A DNA stretch of 64,000 nt from Zizania palustris (taxonomy: Eukaryota > Streptophyta > Magnoliopsida > Poales > Poaceae). The stretch is from the NCBI GenBank assembly GCA_019279435.1, contig JAAALK010000289.1:8314342-8378341 (forward strand), read 5' to 3'. Position numbers and translations under genes: made by a program. The notes beneath the pieces are model-generated. The model saw only the letters and a list, made by a program, of their open reading frames with translations, made no database searches and had not been told where the DNA came from. Position 1 is the first letter of the stretch; every line of letters begins with the position of its first letter. Positions 10,601 to 21,411 of the stretch are shown here, one piece after another.

Positions 10601-11205
10601 TGCCCCCCATTTTTAGAGCATTAAGTGGTTGTTGATGCTTTGAAATTAACAATAGTCATTATCCCTATTGTCACGTCTTTTCAAACGTCTATCAGCATGA
10701 TCTTCTTACTTTAATTGCAAGTCAAAACCCTTCATCTTCCTTATATTTTGCTTGACATCCCATCTTCATAATTTCTTCTCTTCTTCTCATTTCGTCATCT
10801 TTGGCCATCCACAACTGCATTTGATGTTGCCTGGTCTGATGTATCTACATATGTTCGTGGCGACGTGTGACTAGGCTTCATCCCACACAGTTTGGTACTG
10901 GTGTTTCTTCAATCCAAAGATTTAGTTCCTATAATCTTAGGTCTACAAAGATTTTGGCATTTTAAAAACCATACTCATGATTACCTTTTATTGAATGTTG
11001 TAGGTGGCCCCACCAAATCCGATGGAATCAGCTTGACATAGCCGCCGGGGAGTTTCTTTTAACTTCATAAGTACCATGGTCATTCCACCTTTCTTCTTGG
11101 TGCTTTCTGCCCATTGCTCCTGGTTTTGCCCCCCGAGCTTCGCTGCTATTTCCCTACAACCGCCATTGCTTTCCGTGCTCGTTCCCCTTTGGCGGCCCCA
11201 TATTT
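10601..11205 (-). mobile_element. Family A 3' internal region with polypurine tract
   Basis: The reverse complement ends in AAAAATGGGGGGCA next to the LTR, a good polypurine tract. The stretch matches 16010-16465 in the other orientation, for example GATTTGGTGGGG, GTAATCATGAGTAT and GTGTGGGATGAAGCC. In element orientation it lies between the antisense gene relic and the LTR, so it would contain that gene's promoter. I saw no clear TATA box for that gene and no coding sequence here. Confidence 0.65.
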
Positions 11206-11219
11206 TTGGCATCACCGAC

Positions 11220-11942
11220 GATGGTCACCATTAATGCAGTCCCAAAGGTAATCTCTTTATATCTTCCTTTTCTTTCGATCTTTCGGGTTCGTCCATTTTC
11301 TCCGCCACTTTTCATTGTCTTCCTCATGATTTCTTTGCATAACTTGTGGAACCAGATTTCAATCCATCTTATCGATCACCCATCTCATCGATTTCTAGGT
11401 CTAATGGGCAACCCTGATGTTGTTGATGTCATTAATGTTGAAACCAATTGAATCCCTTACAGGCATTCTACCAAGTTGTTCTCTGATTGGCATTTAGTTT
11501 TAGGGCTTTCCCTTCCTCGCTTCCTGGCTGGTGTGATTGGTACCTTAGGGTATTGGCCGTTAAGCGTCCGTCTTGGGAGGAAATTGGCATCGGCCATTGC
11601 ATCGGCATTTATCTCGCTGACTCTTGTAAGAACGAATCGCTTCTTGCCGCAGCTTGTTACTTTTGGTCTGATACTATTAAGTCCTTTGTTTTCCGCACTA
11701 GCCCGATGACTCACGCTTTGCTTGACGTACTTGCCTTGACATCACCTCTCCTTGCAATCTTCTTTCTTTCCGCTCTAACGAAACCCATCGTCATGGTGTG
11801 AAAACCATCGTTGGTTGGGGAAAGTATTTCATGAAGCACAACAAGCGGGCCGACCCTGTTGACGTTGAAGAACATGTTGCCTTCCTCAACCTATGGTTGG
11901 AGTGGTTTGTGTTTTGTGGATCCACTCTAGGTCCAACATCCC
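11220..11942 (+). pseudogene. Plant mobile domain-like gene relic, antisense in family A
   Basis: A start ATGGTCACCATTAATG at 11220 is followed after about 8 codons by a donor-like AAG|GTAATC and a tract ending TTACAG near 11462, which looks like an intron. The following frame (11487-11801) contains KRPSWEEIGIGHCIGIYLAD, YFWSDTIKSFVF and SPMTHALLDVLALTSP. Another frame (from 11798) contains YFMKHNKRADPVDVEEHVAF and NLWLEWFVFCGSTLGPT. These blocks resemble the plant mobile domain (aminotransferase-like) family found both in host proteins and in plant transposons. That match is from memory and unaligned. The gene runs opposite to the minus-strand A copy and is cut near 11942 by the Tekay fragment. 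At least one frameshift and several stops break it. Confidence 0.55.
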
Positions 11943-11974
11943 ACCTTCAGTACCTAGCCAAGAAACTTGCCACC

Positions 11975-14790
11975 GTAAAGAAAATCGAGCTTGTCCCCGG
12001 AACCACCCCCATCTTGAAGCGTCCGTACCGTATGGCCACGAATGAGCTAGCTGAGGTAAAGTGCAATATTGAGGAGCTTGAATAGAAAGAATACATCTGA
12101 CCAAGTACCTCACCTTGGGGTGCACCGGTCATCTTCACCATGATGAAAGACAAGACCAAGAGGATGTGCGTATATTATAGAGCCTTGAATGAGGTGACCA
12201 TCAAGAACAAGTACCCGCTGCCTCGGATTGATGACCTGTTTGACCAGTTGAAGGGATCCTCGGTGTTCTCCAAGATAGACCATCATGTTCAAGGATGACA
12301 TCCCCAAGACTTCCTTCACGTCCCGCTATGGATTATACGAGTACACTATGATGTCGTTCGGACTCACGAACGCCCCCGCCTTCTTCATGAACATGATGAA
12401 CAATGTCTTCATGGAATTCATGGACAAGTTCATTGTGGTGTTCATTGATGATATCCTCGTCTACTCCAAGACCAAGGAAGAACATGAAGCCCACCTCCGT
12501 CTGACCCTAGGGAAGCTAAGGGAACAACAGTTGTATGCCAAGTACAACAAGTGCGAGTTTTGGTCGTCCGAGGTGAAGTTTCTCGGCTATGTCATATCTA
12601 CCGGAGGAATAGAAGTGGACCTGACCACCGTGGAAGTGGTGACCATTTGGTTACAGACGACGAATGTGTCCGAGATCCATAGTTTTCTAGGACTGGCGGG
12701 ATATTACCGTAGGTTTATCGAGAACTTTTCCAAGATAGCCAAACCCATGACCCGATTATTGCAAAAGGAGGTGAAGTTTGAATGGACCCCAGATTGTGAA
12801 GAGTGTTTCCAAACCATCAAGAAGAACCTTGTGTCGGCCCCAATTTTAACATTGCCTTATATATGAAAGGACTTCCATGTCTACTGTGATGCCTATCGCG
12901 GATGTGTTTTGATGCAAGACGGGAAGGTGATATCTTATGCCTCTCGTCAGTTGAGACCCCACGAGCTAAACTACCCGACTCATGACCTGGAGTTGGCAGC
13001 AGTGGTTCACGCCCTGAAGATATGGAGGCACTACCTTGTGGGTAACCGGTGTGAAGTCTTCACCAACCACAAGAGCCTTAAGTACATATTCATCCAACCG
13101 GACCTGAACCTTAGATAGAGAAGATGGTTGGAGTTGATCAAGGATTATGACTTAGACATACACTATCATCCGGGCAAGGAAAACGTAGGGGCAGATGCCC
13201 TAAGTCGGAAGGGGTACTATAATGCCATCATGGTACAAGATCAGGCCCCACCGCTATACAAGGAGATGGAGAGGTTGAATTTAGGGATCACCACCAAGGC
13301 ATACCTCGCTGCCCTAGAAAACAGACCTGTCTTGATGGACCAGATCCACGAGACGTAGAATGAAGACCCTTATATCCTAGAGATCCAGAATAATGTGAGG
13401 AAGGGTAAAGCCCCAGGGTTCTCGGAAGATGAGAATGGTACCGTATGGTTTGGGAATAGGATATGTGTGCCCAATAAGCTCGAGCTAAAGGCTCTCATTC
13501 TCCAGGAAGCCCATGAGACGTTATACTCCATACATCCCGGGAGTACTAAGATGTACCAAGACCTGAAAGAGAAGTATTGGTGGGTCAGCATGAAGAGAGA
13601 AATAGCTGAGTATGTGGCCAAGTGCGACACATGTCGGTGAGTCAAGGCAGAGCACCAGAGGCCTGCTGGACTATTGTAGCCCCTTAATGTCCCTGAATGG
13701 AAGTGGGAAGAAGTACAAATGGACTTCATCACGGGACTACCAAGGACCCAAGCCGGTCATGACTCTATCTAGGTGATCATCGATCGACTCACCAAGCTAG
13801 CTCATTTCATCCCCGTCAAGACAACATACAATGTCTTGAGACTGGCTGAGCTTTACATGACCCAAATCGTGTGCCTACACGAGGTTACAAAGAAGATCAT
13901 GTCCGACCGAGGTAGTCAGTTCACCTCCAAGTTTTGGAAGAACCATCAGGAAGAGCTCAGCACCCGACTAAACTTCAGCACAACTTATCATCCATAGACC
14001 GATGGTCAAACCGAAAGAGTGAACCAAGTTTTGGAGGATATTCTTAGGACATGCGCCCTAGACTTTGGTGGAATGTGGGACAAGAGCTTTCATTACGCCA
14101 AGTTCTCCTACAACAATAGCTACCAAGTCAACATGTAGATGTCACCATTTGAGGCACTATATGGGCGTAAGTGTAGAACGCCGCTGCTCTGGGATCATAC
14201 TTGTGAATCACAATTATTCAGGACAGATATTCCACGAGAAGCTGAAGAGAAAGTTAAGGTCATTAGGGATAGGCTAAAGATAGTTCAGTCCTGATAAAAG
14301 ATTTATGATGATAATCGCCGAAGAGACTTACCCTTCGAGGAGGGCGATTATGTCTACCTTCGAGTGACTCCCCTCCGAGGTGCCCAGAGATTTAGCATGA
14401 GAGGAAAGTTTGCCCCCCGTTATGTTGGAACCTTCCAGCTCATCCGCCAGCAAGGAGAGGTTGCATACCAGTTAGAGCTACCACCATATTTGGCAAGGGT
14501 CCATGATGTGTTTCATGTCTCTCAACTAAAGAAATGTCTCCGAGTTCCCACCGAACAGGCTAACCTCCATCAACTCAATGTCCAAGAGGACTTAACCTAC
14601 ATCGAGAAACTAGTCTGGATTCTAGAGATCTAGGAAAGGGTAACCAGGAGCTGAGTAGTGCGCTTCTGCAAGGTTTAGTGGGATAATGACCCCGTCGAGG
14701 AAGCCACTTGGGAAAAAGAGGAGGAACTAAAGACCCAATACCCCGAGTTGTTCGAGAAGCTTTCTGAATCTCGAGGACGAGATTATCTGT
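11975..14790 (+). pseudogene. pol: Tekay pol relic: RT, RNase H, integrase, chromodomain
   Basis: It starts at ELVPGTTPILKRPYRMA, just ahead of RT. RT motifs include WGAPVIF, KNKYPLPRIDDLF and, after a small deletion near 12280, FTSRYGLYEYTMMSFGLTNA with the intact catalytic box FIDDILVYSK. RNase H follows (VISYASRQLRPHELNYPTHD), in which a few codons are lost near 12895, then HYHPGKENVGADALSR. The integrase has the HHCC finger (AHETLYSIHPGSTKMYQDL, CDTCR) and core (SDRGSQFTSKFWK, TDGQTERVNQ). It closes with GAQRFSMRGKFAPRYVG, VHDVFHVSQLKKCL and the chromodomain (VEEATWEKEEELK). More than ten in-frame stops interrupt it (12083, 12098, 12864, 13116, 13356, 13638, 13677, 13770, 13995, 14136, 14292, 14295, 14631), mostly at Gln, Arg or Trp codons of element E. 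Confidence 0.9.
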
Positions 14791-14801
14791 AAGGGGGTTA
14801 T
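14791..14801 (+). other. Polypurine tract of Tekay fragment
   Basis: AAGGGGGTTAT lies after the pol stop and directly before the LTR. Element E has the equivalent tract GTAAGGGGGATAGG on the minus strand. Confidence 0.7.
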
Positions 14802-14804
14802 GTT

Positions 14805-15885
14805 TATAACACCCCAAATTTCCAGAAGGTAAAAATATAATTTTATTATACTTTTCTGAAAAAGGAGTGACTTTTGAATTTTCTATAAAGCTGAAAATGC
14901 CCAAATAAAAAGAAATATAGAGAAACAATCCAAACCAGGCCCTGAGAAAATTATGTTATGATCCTAAGACCAAGACCTATTTTTGAGAATTTTTACAAAT
15001 TTTTATCACCTTTGCAAGGAATCCAAATAATTTAAATCAATTTCAGCAATCATTTCTATTCAGAAATACATTTAAATAGTACTAGGCCACTCTTCCTCCT
15101 TTCTCCCTCCATGGGCCGGCCCAGCCCACTCCACCCCATGCCCCTCTCTGACATGCGGACCCCGCTCGCACGCCCGAGCCCCAGCCCCACCTGTCGGCGC
15201 CAAACTCCCCCCCAACCGAGCCCGACCCCACCCGTCAGGCTCGATCGTTGCCGCGCCTGTGCCCGCAACCACTCTTAGACAGTGGCCCCCACATGTCATC
15301 TTCATCTTCCTCCTTGTGCCACCGCCCCCAGGATTCCGTCTGAAACCCTAACCCGCCAAATCCGCCCCCGCCGTGCTCCTTTCCCCGAATTGGCGCATGC
15401 GTTGAATCCCCGGTGATCCCACGACGGTTTCCCCCATTATGCCGATGTGTGATCATCCTAGAATCGTTGCGTGCATGCATGGCAAGGGCTCACCGAACTA
15501 TGGAAACCCCTGGCTTTCCATGTATTCGCCTACTGTTTTACCGCCTGACGCCCCTATAAAGACCCCTGGCCACTGCCGCGTTCGACCTTCACGAACAATT
15601 ACGCCCCGCCCGAACAGAACGCTCGCCACCCCATTTTTAGCGCCGCCCCTGGGCACCGACTCCAGCCGCCGTTCGCCGTCGCTGAAGACCTCCTCTACCG
15701 CTGTTGACTACTCCACCATGACCACTGATGCTTCCCCAACACCGGCCACCATCCCACTCCCGCTGGAGACAGCTGGAGCACCGTCCCTGCCAAGGACCCG
15801 AACACTTCTGCCGCACCCGCTCGTCGCCGGTCGGAACCTGACGACCTCAGCCCTCTTTTATCTCCATCGGCTTCTTCATATCCAG
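14805..15885 (+). repeat. Partial 3' LTR of Tekay fragment
   Basis: It begins TATAACACCCCAAATTTCC, where element E has TGTAACACCCCAAATTTCC, so the terminal TG is mutated to TA. A possible promoter TATAAA occurs at 15555-15560 within a GC-rich block. The ORFs over 15056-15891 are shadows of this GC-rich LTR. Confidence 0.8.
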
Positions 15886-15994
15886 TCATGAACGGACTTC
15901 TTTGATCATCTTTGACCAGACCTCTTTGACTTCTTTTGACCGTACAACATCATTGGTGGGCCCTAGGCTTTATCAAATCTTGGCGTTAACACAA
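15886..15994 (-). repeat. Start of a family A LTR, minus orientation
   Basis: The reverse complement begins TGTTAACGCCAAGATTTG and matches the LTR start at 16467 (TGTCTTAACGTCAAAATTTG) and that of the copy ending at 10600. About 109 bp remain. With the plus-strand LTR start at 16467 it forms an inverted pair separated by about 470 bp. Confidence 0.7.
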
Positions 15995-15995
15995 C

Positions 15996-16466
15996 TCCTC
16001 GACAGCCGATTAAACCGACCCCACTAGATTTGGTGGGACCATCTTCAGCATTCAGCAAAATGGTAATCATGAGTATAGTTTTCGAAATGCTGAGATCTTT
16101 GTAGGCCTAGGATTGGGAGATGAGAATATTCAGTCTAAAGGATACCGATGCAAAATTGTGTGGGATGAAGCCTGGTCCGACAGCACCACAGATAAAAGTA
16201 TATGTTTCAGACCAAGCGACATCCATCACAGTCGTTCATGACCGACGAGGAATATGCAAAGAAGAAGGTTAAAGGATTAAACAATATGGAGTTGGTAACA
16301 TGTATATTGTTATATAAACTACCAGAAGACGAAGGGTTTTAGCTACTAATGATAAATTTGAAAAGACAATTTAAAGAGACATCTAAAAGAACGTGATAGC
16401 AGAGGGTTTTGATGACCGATAATTTCAAAGCATCAGTTACCCTTTACTTCTCTGAAACTGGGGGCA
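15996..16466 (+). mobile_element. Family A 3' internal region, plus orientation
   Basis: It matches the reverse complement of 10601-11060, ending in the polypurine tract AAACTGGGGGCA. No coding sequence is seen. It leads directly into the LTR at 16467. Confidence 0.7.
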
Positions 16467-16946
16467 TGTCTTAACGTCAAAATTTGGCAAAGCCCAGGTC
16501 CACTAAGGATGTCGCACGATCAACAAAAGTTAAGGAAGTCTGGTCAAAGGTTGGTCAAATAATCCCGTCCGTTCTGTTACAAATGGATAGATAAGAGGAA
16601 GCCGATGAAGATAAAAGAAGATAAAGATAATCCAAAATCAGTTACGATGGATGTTAATTGGACGGCAAGTCTCCAGACTATAAATATGTATCCACTTAGC
16701 TTGGTTTATAGGACACAATCAAGCACAATAAAACTACTTTTCAGTGCATCACCACCCTTGGATTCCCAAGGTTAATCCTAGCGGGGCTTGGCACTCGAGA
16801 CCGGGCTACATCATTCCGATCTATAGTGAAGAGGTGAGTCCTGCCACCTCGACGATCGCATCAGCTAGGTCAGTGTTCATCAAGGCTGCATCATGTTGAT
16901 CTCTTGAGACATCGACCCAGTTAGTGCGATCGATGGTTCAACTTGG
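16467..16946 (+). repeat. Family A 3' LTR, first part
   Basis: It starts TGTCTTAACGTCAAAATTTG after a polypurine tract and carries TATAAATA at 16679-16686. It is interrupted after ...TTCAACTTGG by element B and resumes at 38952. Confidence 0.8.
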
Positions 16947-17279
16947 TGTTGATAGCAACAAATGGCATCAATGGTTAAGATTGTCAAAATATCGATTTTG
17001 GTAATTTGGGCCGAAAATACACATGTCCCAGGTCTGGCCGAAGCCTTACAGGGCCGAAGGACCATTGGGCTACGGGCTCCGAAAGCTTCAATCCAGCCCA
17101 CAGCCTTCGGCTAGGAGGCCTTCGGAGGCCCACACTGCCGAAGCTTTGGCCCGAGGAGCAGACTTCGACGGGTCTGGCAGAAGGCCCACTTCGGGCAGAG
17201 ATAGAGTTGGACCCGATTTTGGCTAAGTGTTATCTTTATCTAGTAGAATTATAGCAGATTAGATTAGAGGTTTAGCCCC

Positions 17280-17287
17280 TATAAATA
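17280..17287 (+). promoter_or_regulatory. TATA box in element B 5' LTR
   Basis: CCCCTATAAATACAG in the middle of the LTR. The same box is at 37947-37954 in the right LTR. Confidence 0.65.
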
Positions 17288-17433
17288 CAGAGGCAAAGCC
17301 TGTTCATAAGGACCCCCGAAAGAATCAACCACAAAGCCTAGCTTTGAATCACATTTATTTTATCTTTACTTTTCTGTACTCTTCGTGGGTTTGCCTGGAA
17401 GCCCTCCAATGGCCACTTCGGAATAGTTGTAAT

Positions 17434-17595
17434 CCTTGTTACTTCGCTTGTGAAGTATCCATTAATCTACGTAATAGATTGCTATCTCCTTGTTACTTCA
17501 CCTATGAAGTATCCGCTAATCTACGTAATAGATTGCTATCGCCTTGTTACTTCGCCTATGAAGTATCCGCTAATCCGTGTAATAGATTGCTACCT
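17434..17595 (+). repeat. Three 54-bp tandem repeats in B 5' LTR
   Basis: Units begin at 17434, 17488 and 17542. Each contains TACTTC - six bases - GAAGTA, a perfect 6-bp hairpin arm pair, then a CTAATC...GTAATAGATTGCTA block. The array lies about 150 bp downstream of the TATA box, so it would be transcribed. Confidence 0.9.
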
Positions 17596-18289
17596 TCACT
17601 CCTAGTACAACACTTAGCAGAATTCGGTCCATGGGCTGAATTGGTACTTCAAATCTACTCTGTTGCAGGTTTCCATGTTCGGAGCTACTTCATCGGAGGT
17701 GTCCGGAGCTAAGAGATCAGTTTCGAAGGTCTCCAGACCACCCTTCGGCGAGACTGCTGCTTCGACCGCACGATCCATCAACAGACTTCGTCACGACAGG
17801 CTTCGCCACACTCGTACTCTGCTCCGGATGAAGTCACGTTCGCGCGTTGCGCCTGAGTCATTATTCTGTATTTTACTGTATCAAAGACTTTGCACTAAAC
17901 CCCACTGTTCGGAGGTGATTGTCACGTCCAGATCCGTTTAGAATTCATCTTCGGCTAGATCGGTCTAAATGCCGAAGGTACCCTTCGACGGGACACTTCA
18001 CACCAGACGCCGAAGGTACACTTTGGCGACCCCCTTCGCACCATACTTTGAAGTAGACAGGCTCCGACCGGTTTGCTAATTTATTCTGTTTAATATATTT
18101 CTTTCGGCTAATTGGATTATCTTGTGTGATCTGATTGCCTGGCGACTCCACCCTCCTTACCATGGCTAAGGGTAGTCGGAATGTGACGTCGGTGATGTGT
18201 TACGCTTAGGCTTGTCCCTAAGTATCCACACACTTTTGGATCGTCGAACTGACCCGAGTGCGGGGGCACGTTTTCATGTCAACGCACTT

Positions 18290-18307
18290 TTTGGTGACTC
18301 CGCTGGG
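18290..18307 (+). other. Element B primer binding site-like tract
   Basis: TTTGGTGACTCCGCTGGGGA lies a few bases after the LTR end. Its position and the TGG(T/C)GACTCC-CTGGGGA pattern fit primer sites of Tat-group elements. The tRNA is not assigned. Confidence 0.55.
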
Positions 18308-18323
18308 GACAAGATACGCCAAC

Positions 18324-21300
18324 ATGACGGGTACATCTACATCGGCCACCGGTACATCTACAACGACTACTATGTCTACACCACCGATGGACACCATAGG
18401 AGGCGCAGATATTGAAAACCGCAACATCCTAACACCTACTCTTGAAGATATTCCCCCAGAAGATCGAGCAGAGATCGAGGCAAAGTTGAAGGCGCTCCAA
18501 GACATGATGCTTGGGGGCTACGTCAAGACATGCGCAGGCTTCATCAAGCACGACATCATCACCCCCGACCTTGCTCAGATCCAGGTAACACCCGTATCGC
18601 CTCGTTTATCTTCTTTATAGATTATGTAAAAAATAGCCGCATCAGTAGATCAGGACGTTAGCGCTTCGCTAGCCAACCGTTTAGATTCAGTAGTTAGCTC
18701 CCAAGTAGAGGCGACTCTTAGAAGGTTCAGCTTTACTGAGGCCATACCACTAGTCCCTATTGCTAGTGTACCTCCGGTAAATCATGTGTACAGCAGGACT
18801 GACGGTAGCACTAGCAAGACCGTTATATCTCCGGCCTCAACACACATGGCCGAGACTAGTCATTATGCTTACGGCCAAGCTAGCATTGCGTTCCATGCAC
18901 CACCACCTACGCCGGTACCAGCCCTGCCCGCGCTGCCCGCACCACATGCACAGGGACCCGGGCTCGAGCACGTCGTACAACTAGCGCGTGGGGAAGAGGC
19001 CCATGGCCGACACGCTGATATCCCACCGCGTGTCGCGCCCCCACATGAGAGACGTGCACAGGCAGCATGCCACGATGACCTAGAGGAGCGAATCCGCGCA
19101 CTATTTAGGGAATGCGTCGGCTTCGTGCCTAAGGGACGGGTTAGGGTTTACTGTAAGCCATATCCCAATCATTTCGATACAATACCCTACCCCCGCGGCT
19201 ATAGAATCCCCGAATTCACTAAGTTCGACTACGAGGGTAGCAAAACCACACTAGAGCATATTAGTCAATTTCTAGCATAGTGTGGGGAAGCTAGCGGGAC
19301 AGACGCTTTCAAAATTAGACTATTTTCTCTCTCGCTATCCGGCACTGCTTTCACTTGGTTTTCGGTGCTCCAGCCGAACTCCGTTCAGACGTGGGATGAA
19401 TTGGAAAAAAATTCCATGACTACTTTTACACGGGTGAGACAGAACTTAGGCTTTCACACTTGACATCGGTTAGGCAGAAATCTAACGAGAACGTCTCCGA
19501 GTACATCAAGCGTTTTAGGGATACTAGAAACCGATGTTTCAACCTTAGTATTTCAGAAAGGGATTTGGCGGAACTAGATTTTATTGGGTTTCGTTCCGAG
19601 ATTAAAGAAAGATTAGACAACCAGAACATTTTAGAGGTTAGCAAAGTCTTGCAGTAGGCTCTGGTCCAGGAAGGCCGAGCCGAAGATAAAAAGTTTATTA
19701 AGACGTTTAACAAGACTAGGGCTAAAATCCATGTCATGGAACACTTCGATGAGGAGGAGTCAGAAGAGGAGGATTCGGCCGACATGTATGCGGCTGAATA
19801 GGTTTGGAATGCTAAGAGTAAACCCATCACATGCTCTGAGTTATGACCGTCTCCCACAAAGAATCGGCCTAGTGAGGTCAAGTACTCATTTGACATAACT
19901 AAGTGTGATGAAATATTTGATTTTCTCTTAAAGAAACAACTTCTCAGGTTGCCTAAAGGCCAAGTCATTCCATCCGCCGATGAGTTGAAGAAACATCCAT
20001 ACTGTAAGTGGCATGACTCGCATTCACATAATCCTAACAATTGCAATGTTTTTCGACGGCAGGTTCAATCGTCCATAGAAGAAGGATGATTGAAAATAGA
20101 CCATAAACCAAAGATGAAGCTGGACAAAGATCCTTTCCCCGTCAACGCCGTCGACCTCAACGAAAAGCAGGTATTGATTCGGCCAGAATAGGCCGAGTCG
20201 ACTAAAGGGAAGGCGGTAATTGTTGGAGAGCCATGCACACGCACACTCATACCTAAGAACCCCGAGGTGGGGGTGTGGAAACGAAACATTAGCACCCCTT
20301 CGGCTAAGGCTCGCAAGAAGCCGAAGGTAACATATAAGATGTTGTTGAACGAGCACCAACAAAAAGCCAAGGAAGCAGGCCCCCGTGCTAAGAAACTATG
20401 TCAGCAGAAGGGCCCAAGGCATCTGGAGGACGACTTCAGACCACATTGGCCAAGCCCTCCTCATGGTGGCTTCAGACCACAGTGGACGAGACCTCCTCAT
20501 GACGGCTTCAGACCGCGATGGCCAAACCCTCCACATGGGGACTTCGGGCCACCGTGGCCTCACACTCCGTACAGTGGCTTCGGACCTCAATGGCCGAACC
20601 CCCCATACGGTAGTTTCAGACCTCACTGGCTAGACCTCATGCGGATTGAGTTCGGCCCCCAATGTCTGAACCCCGCACCACTCTGGATGAACCCTTCTAT
20701 GGGAGGCTTTGGCCCACACTGGCTGAACGTACCTCTGGCCTGACAGGACCCCTGCCTGATATGGTCCGAGTCACCGTCGACTCTACCGAACCCCCCTCCG
20801 GGCAACGGGTTCGGCTCACACTGGGCGAAGCCACTAGAGCCGCCAATACCTCCGCCGTACAACTGGGCAGGGACTCCATGGGCTCCGTACGTATCACAGC
20901 CGGAGTACCCTCCGCAACTTAACGCTATGCCTTGTTTTCCTTCGGAGTATTATGAATGGCAGGGACAAACAGATGTAGCGGAGGGAGGCATCATCCACAC
21001 ACTGCCGTGGTACCTCCGAATCGGCCTGTGCAGAGTGAAGTCGAAGAATACAGGCGCAGAGAGGCTAAGGACAGGGAGTCCGAAGCTATCACAGTCAGAA
21101 TAGGGTCTTAGGAAGTCCCAATCCAGAAGGCCCTTTCGCCGAAGTCTGACGAAGGTAAGTCCCATGCTTCGGCCGAAGTCCGCACCAGAGCCTGGTCCGA
21201 TCGGCCGAACGAGGCCAATCCGACTGCCGTGGTCCACAGCGAAGGCCCCTCCGAATACAGAGTATGCAAGGCTGAAGCAAGTAGTACCACTTCGGCTAAG

Positions 21301-21400
21301 GTTGATAGGAAACAGACAGTGGCACCTGGCACCAAGCCACAACCATCTTGGGCACCTCCAAGCATGTCCAAATCACAAAAGAGACGTCTGCAATGACTAC
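18324..21400 (+). pseudogene. gag: Element B gag relic
   Basis: The probable start is ATG 18324, since the longer ORF upstream runs through the primer site. The same frame is open, apart from stops near 18618 and 18627, to 19280 and holds a Thr/Ser-rich head, an acidic EDIPPEDRAEIEAKLKAL helix, a Pro/Ala-rich linker and the capsid entry YPRGYRIPEFTKFDYEG. A further frame carries DAFKIRLFSLSLSGTAFTWF and, from 19460, SENVSEYIKRFRDTRN-type capsid sequence (retrotransposon gag family). The stretch around 19990-20045 has YCKWHDSHSHNPNNCNVF, the cysteine-histidine knuckle typical of this gypsy group. A Trp/Pro repeat follows (20430-20640), then a linker to protease. Stops and frameshifts are scattered throughout. 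Confidence 0.8.
20430..20640 (+). repeat. 36-bp coding repeats: FRPxWPxPPxG units in B gag
   Basis: About five and a half units of 12 residues follow one another, for example FRPHWPSPPHGG, FRPQWTRPPHDG, FGPPWPHTPYSG and FGPQWPNPPYGS. The frame is open across all of them (ORF 20267-20743). A weaker continuation (GGFGPHWLN) appears to 20740. Confidence 0.85.
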
Positions 21401-21411
21401 GGGCACATGAT

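Larger units (their letters stand above)
11943..15885 (+). mobile_element. 5'-truncated Tekay/Del chromovirus fragment
   Basis: It holds the end of the protease-RT linker, RT, RNase H, integrase, chromodomain, a polypurine tract and about 1.1 kb of LTR. It is a close relative of element E on the plus strand. gag, protease and the 5' LTR are absent, and the LTR stops about 2 kb short. It lies between family-A pieces. No target duplication is visible, so truncation and rearrangement followed insertion. Confidence 0.85.
16947..18284 (+). repeat. Element B 5' LTR
   Basis: It starts TGTTGATAGCAACAAATGGC and ends TTTTCATGTCAACG, where the right LTR ends GTGTCAACA. TATAAATA lies at 17280-17287. It includes a 54-bp triple repeat. 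It is rich in CTTCGG-type motifs. Confidence 0.9.
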
